A DNA stretch of 64,000 bases, from assembly GCA_037952775.1 (NCBI GenBank), contig JBANAY010000004.1, positions 12,462,001 through 12,526,000 of the forward strand, read 5' to 3'. The notes below the pieces were generated by a model. The model searched no databases. It saw nothing but the letters and a program-made list of their open reading frames with translations, and was not told where the DNA came from. The position numbers were made by a program, and so were the translations under genes. Origin of the DNA: Clonostachys chloroleuca (taxonomy: Eukaryota; Ascomycota; Sordariomycetes; Hypocreales; Bionectriaceae). Shown in pieces: positions 35,937-46,978 of this stretch; the stretch's first letter is position 1; every line of letters begins with the position of its first letter.

Positions 35937-37516
35937 ATGGAGTTCGCTGGAGGGACGGCTTACGCCGAGTCGGATGCCGACGACGAGTACGAGCGTGGCC
36001 ATTCACCCATCAACGACTCGGAACATTCACCCATCGATTCTGAGTTGTCCACCTCGGCAGAACACACGCCCACGACATATGGACACCGAACGAGCGCCGA
36101 TCGCCTTCCCGAGACAATCGTCACCGAATGGACGGCGGAGGAGTGTGCCGATTTCATCGCAAGCCTTGGGCTGCAGCAATATGCCGACCGCTTTATCCGT
36201 ACGTCTTGTTGATAAAACCGGGTGATTGAAAACTACGCACAAGGTTTGGATTGCTAACAAGTGATGATGCGGTTGCAGAGAACGAGATTGTTGGAGAGGC
36301 TCTGGTGGCGCTCCACCACGATGATCTGAAGAGCATGGGCATCACCAGTGTTGGACACCGACTTAGCATTCTCAAGAGCGTTTACGATGTGAAGAAGGCA
36401 CAGGATGTTGCTATGGAAAGTGACCATTACATGCCGCTCTGTACGTCTGCCGATCGCTTTTTAACCTTCCGATCCCAGACACCTGGACGCCGCTAACCAT
36501 GGATCAACAGCCGCCGATGCTGAGGCCCAGTATGCCACAGCCACCATCAAAGACATCAAGCATTTAGTAGAGCAGCTGCGGCTGAGGGATGAGCGAATGA
36601 ATCTCCTGGAACAAGATCTTCGACGGACGGCCGAAGACTTCCGACGACTACGAGAAGATATGCTCCCTGCGCTTCGATTAGTGAAGGAACAACAACCATT
36701 ACCGAACCTCGGTGGCGTTGCCTACTCATACGACAACTCTACGCTATCTCCGCCGGTTACCACACCAGGGACAGCCCAAGGCCCCAAGCGTGCGTACTCG
36801 CAACGAAAGATAATGATTGGCACCACACCGAAAAATGCATCACCCACGACAGCTACGTATGAGAGGTCAATAGCTGAGATGCCAAGCCTGGATCCTGCAG
36901 GGGCTGCTGAGCGGGCGGTTCTTTCGTCGACGCACTTGGCTGCAATGAACGGCTCCGCCCAGAGCACCCTTACTGGATACCCCTCTCCCAACATCCCATC
37001 CCCCACGTCGCCACAAACGCATCTGGGCACCCTGGCTTCACGATCTTACCGCGCCGAGCCGTCGCCCGCAACAGCAAGGAGCGATACGGACCACGGCAAC
37101 TATCCTCGCGTTGCTTCGAAGCCCATTAGGCGAGAAACGCCTACCGCAGACACGCCGACTGCTACCGGCGGTATCCCCAACGATCGGGGGGTGCCGACAT
37201 GTTCAAGAGCTTCCGTGTTAGCATGGATGACCCCTGTCACAAGGTTCTCCCTGCAGCGCTCAAGAAGTATCAGATCAACGCCCCTTGGGATCAATACGCA
37301 CTCTACATTGTCTACGGTGACCAAGAGCGCTGCCTAGGGATGGATGAGAAGCCGCTGATCCTGTTCAAACAACTGGACAAGGAAGGCAAGAAACCTATGT
37401 TCATGTTGAGGAGAACAACGACGGCGCCTGTTGAGGACGGCGGGTCTGCAGGTGTAGGGAGCACGGCAGGAAGATCAGGCACGGCGGTGTATGATCCTCC
37501 TGGCGGAATTATATGA
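35937..37516 (+). CDS. ste50: Ste50-like MAPK adaptor (SAM and RA domains) with an apparent frameshift
   Basis: Three exons (35937-36198, 36279-36440, 36511-37516) encode about 476 residues if one base is added. A SAM domain spans about residues 63-130 (EWTAEECADFIASLGLQQYA, then HHDDLKSMGITSVGHRL). A short coiled coil and a long Ser/Thr/Pro linker follow. The C-terminal Ras-association domain contains FKSFRVSMDDPCHKVLPAAL and YIVYGDQERCLGMDEKPLIL. Ste50 links the MAPKKK Ste11 to upstream Cdc42/Ras signals in mating, filamentation and osmotic pathways. The linker frame and the RA frame differ by one base at a six-G run (37186-37191); seven G would give NDRGGADMFKSFRV. No spliceable intron fits. 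A sequencing error is the simplest reading. The introns are 80 and 70 nt. Confidence 0.88.
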
Positions 37517-38126
37517 AGTTCTACCAAGGATCGAATCACCAAAAACTGGCGTGTATAACTCGAACTCGGCATTGTTTCTCGGAGGTCTGCGCAGTGAGGG
37601 AAAAGCCTGTCAGAGAGGGGCAAAGACGATCATCCCACGACGATATACCTGTGGCCACTGTCTGGCCAAAGCACTCAGATGTGGCGATCCTTGGACAGAA
37701 AGAACCGACTCTCTGCTTTTCTGTTGTTGTATCTTGCGGCATGACTCGTTCTCTCGATGAGCCGGGATGTTCGGGTATGGCGAAAAACTGGGGATCCCAT
37801 ATGGCCATGTCCCTGGGATTTACATCATTCGCGATAGACCTTGTTATATGATTGGATATGTTTTGCTATTATTTATGACGATTGGCACTCTTCAAGTATG
37901 CAGATGGCGTCTTTTTTGGAGGTACAGCATAGCCATTTCTGTCTTGGATTTCTCGACGAGCTTATTACGGGCCTGAACCACGACCTAGTCACGAACATTT
38001 TCTTGGACATTGTTTACTCACTCTCTTCACTTCACTTCATCCATTGTGTTTCTTTTCCTTTGAATATCACAGGCATCCTCCTTTACTAATTGGTTTTTTT
38101 TTTGTTATGTTTGAGAATTGGGGGCG

Positions 38127-38142
38127 CGTGCGTGCGTGCGTG
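38127..38142. repeat. (CGTG)4 simple repeat
   Basis: CGTG repeats in tandem just downstream of a T-rich run in the 3' region after Ste50. Confidence 0.85.
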
Positions 38143-40146
38143 TGGTGTATCAGCCTCACCTTCAAGGATGGGATCTGCTCGACTTCAAAAGGATGCGACT
38201 GTGCTTTCCTCTTACGGGGTTTGCCAATGGGGTCACGCGGCGTTTTTATTTTGAGCCATCTATTTTCGTCATATTGCCCGGTTCTGTGCGCGGAAAGAAA
38301 CTTTTTGCCTTTTTAGAGGCCACGAAAAGAGTGCGGTGAGGGTGCTTGTATCTTGGGCGAACCAAAAATTTATCGTTCTTTGAAAAGGGGCAGCTATAGG
38401 TGGAGGGCGGTTGATATACCATCATCATACTGGGGGGTGTGTGTATGAACCTGATCTGGGGAATTTGCATGTGTCGGAGTGCATAATATATGGCTGGAAG
38501 AGGTAAAATATGTGTATACACATACACGGTGCTGTCGCCACAAACTGTCATGTGCTACGTTTAGGGGGAAGAGAGACCAGGGAGAGGGGCTGGGCGAGGG
38601 AAGAAATGGACGGGTTGAACGGGGAGGGAGGAGGAACAAAACAGCATGGGAGGAATACTGAGGGGACGAAATACCTAGCGAGATACCAATGACAAAAGAG
38701 AGACATTTTCCCTCCAACGGTCCTGATGCTACAGTCTCACTCGGTGTTTCCGAGGATTTTGGATATGAGAAGATGGGCGAGCGACCTTGCCCCTCATTTC
38801 TCGAGAGAAGTGTTCGCGGTGGTGAAGAAGAAGGTGATTCGCAACTCTGGGCTAGCCAGTGACGTATAGATACCCAAACATGATTTTCTATTCCGACAGG
38901 CCAGACTCCAATATATCATACCGCTAGTTTCCTAGCCCCTCGGACTACCCGATGAAATATTGGAGAAAGGGGAGTGCTGATGTTAGTAACGAGCGGCTAA
39001 ATGACGGGCGCTTATCTGCTCCCACCTTCCCGAACGGTGAGACTGCGTATGTATGCATGTGCTCTGCAGGAGTGAGTCCACCTGGCGGCTATGCCATCTG
39101 CCAATCAGTTGCGCGGTGGTCTTTTAGAGTTGCCATGAAGTGTAGGAGTGGACGGTTATTCTTCTGCTGGCTGGTCGTGATTTAGCGTGTATATAAAGAA
39201 CGAGAAGGAGCATGAGGGTGTCGTGAAGTTGCCAGCGAAGGAATCAACAAGGTCAGGATGTGGACGGTCTAATAACATGGCAAGTTTGTGAATGGTAGAT
39301 GTGACTTCGCTCTTGGTGTCGCTCGAGAGAAGGTGGTCGAGGGACTGCCGTGGAGATGCGCCAATGCGGATGGCAACCCTCTTCCTATTAGATTAATACT
39401 CAGAAATACGAAAAGTCGCATTGGTCTAGCGTACGTAGTCAAGATCAGCGTGAGAAGGAAGAAGGAAGCACCATTCTGAGGATTGGTGTGGGAGGGCTGG
39501 AGTACCGGTGGGAAGGAGGATATATCAAACGTGAGGATATTAGTATCGATTTTGGAAAATATGGCTAACGGATCGAGTACTAGCTTTCTTTCTTGCAATT
39601 CCTCACATAAAAGTAATATTTATGTGAAGAGTTCGGCTCTTGGTTGAAGAGTGTCAGCGCAAACAGCATGCCAAATGACCTGGAGGAAAGAGTCCACCCT
39701 TAGTCGGAGATTCACACACTCCAAACGCTGAAACCTGAAAAGCAAATCATTTGAGCCTTAGGTTACGTTGAGACTATAGCTCCTCGAATACTAGCAGGGA
39801 ACATTAGTGTCTGCTATGCTATATCGACTCTCGGGATGTCAGCTCTTGATGTTTCGAGCATCCTCTTTTCAAAATAATCATTCTTGGGTACGTACCCATA
39901 TTCCTTGTGTTTCGAGCAACGGGAATGGATGCGTACGCGCAAGGGCTACAAAACATCCTGCGCAGAGCGAGCACCCTCTCGCGAGATGCGCACCTCGACA
40001 GCTCAAGCCTGCGCGACAAGGCAGCGCTGTCCACTGCCACCGTATCAAGTCACTTCTATTTAATGGCAGACATAGAGAAATGGGGCGCGCCTGTGTTTAC
40101 GTGCTATAGCCCAAGATAGAATCATAACACGCGGGGTCAGTACAAC

Positions 40147-40275
40147 TGGTTCAGATGGTAACGCCTCAGCTTGAGCCTTCATTACAATACAGGTCGGGGT
40201 TCGTGGCCTTGTCTCCGATAACGCAAGTTTACCACTGGTATCTAGCTCGACCTCGCATTTTTCTTCTTTTTTTTT
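40147..40275 (+). other. tRNA-like element with A-box and B-box, possibly degenerate
   Basis: TGGTTCAGATGG (40147-40158) fits the tRNA A-box consensus. GGTTCGTGGCC (about 40198-40208) differs from the B-box consensus at one base. A five-pair T-stem can be drawn around TTCGTGG. Runs of T that could stop RNA polymerase III begin near 40260. The D-stem is weak and no acceptor stem can be formed, so it is not a functional tRNA gene. A tRNA relic, a tRNA-derived SINE head or chance are all possible. Confidence 0.25.
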
Positions 40276-40638
40276 CCCTCTTTTTTTCTGGTTTCTGTTT
40301 TGCTTGCGGTTTGCGCTGGTTTGGTTTGCCATCATCAGTTGCGGCCGTCGACAGCTGCCGGCCGACGGCCCCCCCCACACACAACGCGAGCATGTGAGCG
40401 TGCCAAGGGATTTTTTTGCTCATTAAAATAAAATTTCGAGTAATTTCATCGTTTTGTGATAATTTATAATAGTAAATAATAATATCATGTGCGGCTAGAG
40501 TTGGTTGGTCACATATAAGATCTGACATCTGCCATATGGTGAACACTCCCATCTCCTCACCCGAATCCCGACTCCCCTGTCACATGAGGGAAAAAATCGA
40601 ATTATTGAGAACAAAGGGGTAAAAAAAAAGTCAAATCT

Positions 40639-41703
40639 CTAATCCAAAGATTTGACCCAGCTAGTTAATATGTCGTTGACCTCCTCACGACCCTCCCAGT
40701 GGGTCCAGTGCCCTGCGTCGACTGCCCGTATCGCCAAAGAGTCAAAGTACCCGGGCATGTCCCTGTAGTACTCCTCCGGCATGGAGATGTCCTTGAGCGC
40801 GGGTATGAAGAGCGACGGCATCCTGAACCGGAAGGTGCCCTCCTCCTTGGCGAGGGGCAGCTCGTCCTCCCAGTCCATCCTGCGGGTGCGGTACCAGTTG
40901 AAGACCCCGCGGACGCCGTGCCTGGCGATGCTGTTGACGTAGAGGTCCATGTCGGAAGAGTTCACGAGGGCGTTCGGTTGTAATAGAGGCATCACGTCGT
41001 AGAGGAACCCTTCGCTGACGGAGTATCCGTAGGCTCCCTCAGGCGTAGTCCCACCGAAGACAGTGTTGAACATCATCCTGATCTGCGACGGGGTCGTGAA
41101 GTTGCGGTCGATGGACGGATCCCGCCACTGCATCTGGTAGCCAAGCGTGGGGAAAGTACCGTCGGCCACGAGGTCGGACAGGTCCCTCCAGTCGGTGGAC
41201 AGCCCGAGCCACGGCGGCATGTAGGGGACGGCGATGGTGAAGAGGGCCTTGACGAAGTCGGGGTACCACATGGCGACCTTGTAGACCAGGCCGGCTCCCC
41301 AGTCATGGCCGCCGAGGATGACTTGCTCGTCGGGAGAGATCTGGCCGACGAGATTGACCAAGTCCGTGGCCAGCTCCTTGTGAGTCCAGTGGATGAGCGA
41401 GTTGGGCGAGTCTGTCCCTGCGTAGCCCAACATGTCCGGGGCAATGACTCGATATCCGAGGGCTGTGATGGCCGGTACCTGGTATCGCCATCCGTATGAT
41501 ACGTCAGGCAAGCCGTGTACTAGGAGAACAGTCCCTTTTGGCTCCGAGCTCGGCTCAGCCAGTAGGTAATGATACGTATGGCCTCTTACTTCGGTGTAGT
41601 GACTAGTGGTACCTATAATCGTTCCAGGTTGCGTCAAGTTGAGAGGGAAAGCCAAGGCCAGAGGCGCCAATGAAATGGCTGTAATAAAGTTGAAGAATCT
41701 CAT
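40639..41703 (-). CDS. Secreted epoxide-hydrolase-like alpha/beta hydrolase
   Basis: A single exon encodes 354 residues. Residues 1-18 form a signal peptide (FITAISLAPLALA core). The alpha/beta-hydrolase fold has the oxyanion motif HGLP (63-66) and the nucleophile elbow GGHDWGAG, with Asp134 as nucleophile. The late catalytic histidine is His332 in DAGHWTHWE. An Asp nucleophile with HGxP is typical of epoxide hydrolases and haloalkane dehalogenases, and cap-domain Tyr residues are consistent with an epoxide hydrolase. Several N-x-S/T sites fit secretion. The substrate is unknown. It is separated from neighbours by long noncoding stretches on both sides, so context gives no pathway. Confidence 0.88.
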   Translation of the reverse strand: MRFFNFITAISLAPLALAFPLNLTQPGTIIGTTSHYTEVRGHTYHYLLAEPSSEPKGTVLLVHGLPDVSYGWRYQVPAITALGYRVIAPDMLGYAGTDSPNSLIHWTHKELATDLVNLVGQISPDEQVILGGHDWGAGLVYKVAMWYPDFVKALFTIAVPYMPPWLGLSTDWRDLSDLVADGTFPTLGYQMQWRDPSIDRNFTTPSQIRMMFNTVFGGTTPEGAYGYSVSEGFLYDVMPLLQPNALVNSSDMDLYVNSIARHGVRGVFNWYRTRRMDWEDELPLAKEEGTFRFRMPSLFIPALKDISMPEEYYRDMPGYFDSLAIRAVDAGHWTHWEGREEVNDILTSWVKSLD

Positions 41704-42915
41704 CTTAATGAGAAAGTCCGAGGTGAGTGAGAAGGTATAGCCCAGTCAGTACCTGGTAGAGAGTGAAAGTGAATGCTTCCTCCAGAACCTTAGAAGGACA
41801 GAGACATCGCTTCTTTATACTTTTCTTTCCTCTCCGGTTTTCTTTGATTCGCATATGAGCCAGTCACTTTGGTGGTTTACACGTCCGCATCTCGTTGCGG
41901 TCTTATGTGGAACCAACCGCCAGACAGATCAAATTTCCTAATCGGGCATGATGGTGTGCAAGGAGGACCCTGATGAGAGCAACTGGATAAATATGCCAGT
42001 CCTATTAATAACATCTAGCTTTGCTTTGAAATCAAGACGAAGATGAGATTGGGTATCTTATTCAGCTATCTCCATGAACCAGCAGCCCCTCACAACCGCC
42101 CATATCAGTTGCAAATATCAAGTAGAGTCTTCAACCGACGGTTCGCTCCTCAATGTTAGGCTTGGAAGCAGAAGGTAAGAATACGTCTGAAGACAACTGT
42201 GGTCATATGCACCTATCGCTAGAGGCAACAATCAATCTTGATCGTCCATTGGAAGATCAATTCAGCTAGTTACTACAGTAGAACAGAGCCTTTCTTTCTT
42301 CGCAACAAACCGTAGCCCTGCCTTCTATGCTCCCTATCTCCTCCTCGCAATCATTGTGCCCTGCTCCATATGAGTGGAATGAGTCGCTAAGCTATGTCAA
42401 GTTCTGATCCAAACATCATGCAGGGGGTAGATCCAAACAGGACTCTGGCGCCCTCAACCTGCTGAGGAAACGGCCAATGTATATCGCCACGCCAGGTAGA
42501 TCTCCTATGGCGTCTTCGCCATTCGAATTTTTCAACTACTAACTAGAAATAATAAGATTATGAAAGCAAATATCAAAAGGTCCCGGAGCCTCGGGAAATG
42601 TAGGTACGTAGTGAGTCAGCTAACGACAAACACGGGGGTAGTTATAATATATATCTAGAACATGATAAGAAAACGTGAAAGAACAGAAGAAGAGAAAGCG
42701 AAGAGGAGAGCGTGTTCGGCAACGGTCCTTATGGAACGCCCCTCGGATCACTCTCAAAATTAGGTTAGGCTGAAAGATCGTGCGCCTATGGCTGCATAGG
42801 AAGTGAAATGGGTGATGGTGTGATGCAGCCGAGGGGCCAAGTGAATGTTTTGAAGACAGCAGGGTGGATGTCTCAGCATCGTGGGCGTCGCTTTGCATGT
42901 CAACTCGAGGTTATT
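41704..42915. other. Hydrolase promoter and ADF-H gene 3' flank
   Basis: The segment holds a TATA box for the hydrolase and then AT-rich DNA without coding signal up to the ADF-H gene stop codon. Confidence 0.55.
41813..41819 (-). promoter_or_regulatory. TATA box of the secreted hydrolase gene
   Basis: On the minus strand the sequence reads TATAAAG, about 110 bp upstream of the ATG at 41703, in the normal range for fungal core promoters. Confidence 0.55.
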
Positions 42916-45900
42916 TTAGTTCCCGGCATGCTTGACATGAGCGCTTCGTAGAACTATTCTCTCATTAGAACCCACATTCATTCATCATTGGAAAACAAAC
43001 TCAACTTACCTTCCAAAACATGTAATTGACCAGTGCGGTCTTCACAAGCCACTTGTACGGCACTACCCTCAACCAGATCTAGCACGACACTGTTTGGTAG
43101 TTCTTGTACCTCGACGTCAGGCGTGTAGGGGGTTTTAAACTCTGAGAGGTGATATTTCTTAACACCCGTTGTTGCTGGTCCCTTTGGAGCCTGGTGTTGC
43201 TGCTGCGCAAGTGCTGAAAGTACCACGAAGCCTTGTGAGTCGAGGTACATGTTACGGCGTTTCCATAGCAGAGTGTCTGGGAATTGAACATTAACATCTC
43301 CCAAGTCTGCCACGATAGAGGGGGCACTGTGCTTCACAGGTTGAACCGCCTCCGTGTCTTCTTCTGCTACTGTGGGTGTGCCGCTTGTGGTTGAGGCATT
43401 ATTATGCTTGTGTCCTTTGCTGGGACCGGAGAACGAAGAGAGGCGTCGCATTAATCGCCCTGCACGCGACATCTTTTTATCGCTGGTCATTGACTTGGAA
43501 TCATCGCCAGAGACAGATCCGTCTGTACCGACAGAAGGCGATGCCGTCAGATCCCGATCCTTGCTCAGTGACCGCCTGCTGCTCATTGAGAGGCGGCCAA
43601 CAAATGTAGTGTTTTGGTGTGTTGAAGGTGGTCGAGTAGGTGAGCGAGGTCCCTCAGAAGAGGGTGAAGAGACAATCGACTTGCGATGTTCCTTAATGAA
43701 TTCCTTAACAACATTGAAAGAGGATCGCTGTGTCTCGCTGTCCTTGCTCTCGTTGCGACGGTGCGATTTTGTCTTCTCCGGGACAACCTCCTCAACAGAC
43801 TCAGGCGGGGGACTCACAGCATCAGATTTCTGATGATCTACAAGTAATGCGGACTGCTTCAATTCGACGGGGTTGTTATATTCGGGAGGTGTGCGGGAGG
43901 CTGAAGGTGAATCCCGGATGATTCTAGCCGTAACAGACACTGTCTCGGGTCTACCGCGAGGCGTATTGCCAGGCGAGTTACCTGGTTCAAAGACAGAGAG
44001 TCGGCTGGAGATGGACCCTGACCTTTCACGATGAAACCTAGAAGCTTCTGGGGAATCGTCTCTCGAATGGGCCGTCGATGGGCGAGTGTCCTTGGAAAGG
44101 GAAGTTGTACGGTCCACCACAGATGGTGACCTAGAAGGGGCTCTGGGTTTTACAGAGAAGAAGGATGAAGAAGGTCTTGAGTTGGCTTGAGATAGTGCGT
44201 CTCCCGGTTTTACTGAGAGCCTCTCCAACGCCTTGATGCGTTGAGAAATACTAGAGCCCATGTTGGTCTTCTTGGCTAACGTTCCATCTGCAGTTCGCTG
44301 CTGGGTGACCTGATGCAGGAAGGCAGCTCCCTGGCTTACAGAACGAGCCGAAGACTGGCTAACATCCGATGGAGGAGCAATGAGATTCCCACGCACCGGA
44401 TTTGAAGCTGTCCGAATCATTTGCGGCTTCGCCATGAGAGGCGCTGCGAACGGTCCTGCCTGGATGGGGGGTGATGCGGTTGCAGTAGCCATCCCGCTGT
44501 TACTGTTCAGTCTTCCGGGAAATACAGGTGTGAGTGGTGTTTTCGAAACAGTCATAGGCTTGGCCTCATGAACAGTTGCGCTCTGAAGTTCCTCCAACAG
44601 ACTATCGTCGTCAGAGAGATCACTGTCAGACTGAGAAGCAGCTCGACCTCGATTAGCTAAATCAGTTTTGATTGGCTCTACATTCGCCTTGCGCTTGGCA
44701 ATGGAGGATTTCCTGACACGGGCTGCCAATACTGACTCAGAATCGCTCTCGGTTGCCTGATCAGCCGAGGAACCGTTGGCGTTGGTCCGAACAATGGGAG
44801 TAGCAGTGTCGTCTTCCGCGATATCTGGAAAAGTCGCTGAATCAGGTAGCTGGATTTTCGGTGACAAAGAATTGGGTCCGGTCTTGAGATCTGTCTGGGC
44901 TTGTTTGGCTTCTATATCCTCCAAGGACGTCTCCGGGGTGCCAACTGTCTCAGGTTTCTGATCTTCGAGAGCCTGGGCTTGCGGCGCGATTGGTGAAACT
45001 TGAACACTTTGAGCAGCATTAACTCGGGGATCGGCCCCACTTTGTTCATGCTCCCCAGCCTGATTTGAGGTTTCAGCATCCTTGCAACCCTGACTTTCCC
45101 CTTCGGCAGGTTCATGGTCAGTGTTTGCGCTCTCTGGTTGGTCGCTATCAGGCTTCGCCTTTCTGTCAGCATTGTCAGGCTTCATCTCTTCGGACAGATG
45201 TGGTGCAACAGTAGCAGGTTTTGACTCTAGTGCAGAAGCATCCTTTTGCTCCTCGTTCGCCACACTTGACTCTGTCGCATGATCGCCTACCAAGCCATCT
45301 GGCTCTCTAGACCCAGCATGAGGTTTCACATCGGACCCATCTCCCAAACCTTCTTCTACCACCACAGTTTGATCCGTAGATTCTGATACGGAGGACGCCT
45401 TGGTAGATTCCCCAGCCTCAGAAGATGTAACGACAGGGCTTACAGGTCGGGAATCTGGCTGTGTACCCTCAGATGCATGGTCGCCTTTCGTTGGGGTCGT
45501 GGATGTCTCTATCCCGACGCCCGAATCATCGGCCTTCGTCTCAGATGCCTTATCATCTGCCGTCACGTCCGTCTCATCTCCATGTGCAACTGCAGAATCT
45601 GGAGTTACCGGCACAGATACCGTATCGGCAATCTCTGGCGAAGTAAGAGGTGGTGATGAAGGGGATTGCGCTTCCTTCTTCTTCTTCTTCTTCTTCTCTC
45701 TTAGCTGCAATGCCTTCTTCAATCGTGCCTTTTCAGGTGTCATGGCCGACTTCATTGATGTTGACATGATTGTGCTGACGCCGCTCTTCGTGGAAACACC
45801 TGAGCTGGTTGCCGGTCTGGGAACATCAAGCGTTAATTTGTTGGTTGGTTCCTCGGGGATTGGTATCGCTGCGCTGAAAGCAAAGTCGGTGATCTCGCTT

Positions 45901-46978
45901 CGGGGTGATGCGGGAGCGTTGCTACTACCCGCACTATCCTTGCGCCGCCTTGCACTCGAACTGCTTCCTTTTCCAAAGAGTTTCAAGCCGGCGGGAATAG
46001 AAGATACGGGGCGGAAGTTTCCTGCGGTCTGGGGTCGGATAATAGTCGTGTCGAGCGAGGGGCGGGGTCCTAGTTTGACCTTGGGTTTGCTTGTATATGA
46101 ATAGGCAGAGTAGGACGTGAAAACCTCGGCGCGGCTTGACTGAGAAGAAAGGCGCGGGGCATTCTCAGTTGGCGGTGACGGTTCAACGGACCCAACAAAT
46201 GTTGGCACTTCGGAAGTGGTAGGTGCCGAAAACTTGCTATTTTCCAATGACGCAGCCAAATCTGAGTTGAGAGTGACAGGTTCCCCTGTGGTCGTGGGGC
46301 GCTCGTCACTTCCCTTCAGTTGCTCCCTATCTTTTTCTTTTTCCTTAATGAGTGACTGGCGCTTCGTAGGTTGCTGCTCCTCCTCATCCTCCTCCGCAAT
46401 TTCCATCAGATGTTTCTTGCGCGAGCTTGAGGATGAGTTCGACCCCTTGGCAGCGTGCAGCGAGCATGCAGGTGATAATTTCGCGTCGGCTAGGTCGTCG
46501 GCTGCGGTCATATCAAACTGTGAATCGTACGGCGAGAAACGCTCACAGACGGCATTAAAGTGGACGGCCACACGTGCTACAATGGTGTCAGCATACAAGG
46601 TCGGGGAAATCCAGATCATGCCTGTCAAAGTATCACGCACCCTGAATGAGACGAGAACAACCCTCTGGCAAGTACTTGACCAGGACATTCCTTCTTCTAT
46701 ATTTCAAGAAACCGTATAGTGGATTCGTCTCATCATATGCTGTCACAGCACCGCGCATCTCAGCAACACCACCGGTGCCACTGCTGAGCAACTCGACCTC
46801 ATCACGACTCGCATATTTCAGAAGAAACCTGGCAAAAGATTAGCGCCTGCCTTGTCTGCGACATCCTCACCAAACGCATATGCAACAATGAAGAAAGCAC
46901 CTACCATCCTCCAGGTTCAGCCGAAGCCGCTACATAGGCCTCTGCGACCTTGGGATCGTCCAATCCATTCAACGACAT
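42916..46978 (-). CDS. Large ADF-H (cofilin-like) protein with PH-like C-terminus
   Basis: Four minus-strand exons (46978-46905, 46828-46641, 46576-43010, 42953-42916) give 1288 residues. The first two exons and the start of the third build an ADF-H domain (about residues 1-115): GGWFLLKYASRDEVELL, YGFLKYRRRNVLVKYLPEG and ARVAVHFNAVCERFSPYD. A disordered stretch of about 1000 residues follows, rich in Ser, Thr, Pro, Glu and Lys, including seven consecutive Lys. The last 110 residues (LLWKRRNMYLDSQGFVVLSA, HLSEFKTPYTPDVEVQELPN, VACEDRTGQLHVLE) look like a PH-type fold. The final helix is completed by the 38-nt last exon. ADF-H domains bind actin and PH domains often bind lipids, so a cortical actin role is plausible. 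The introns are 76, 64 and 56 nt, and the total is exactly in frame. Confidence 0.85.
45678..45698. repeat. CTT repeat encoding a poly-lysine run
   Basis: Seven CTT units on the plus strand encode consecutive lysines in the disordered middle of the ADF-H protein. Length variation between strains is likely. Confidence 0.8.

Larger units (their letters stand above)
37517..40638. other. 3.1-kb region between Ste50 and the secreted hydrolase
   Basis: No protein-coding gene is visible. The segment has a CGTG repeat, a T run near 38.1 kb, and a tRNA-like A-box/B-box pair near 40.15-40.21 kb followed by long T tracts. The two flanking genes converge, so both 3' ends lie here. Confidence 0.5.

Noticed and set aside
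45400..46104. 234-codon plus-strand frame opposite the ADF-H gene
   Set aside because: It is a shadow of the Ser/Thr/Glu-rich disordered segment on the minus strand.
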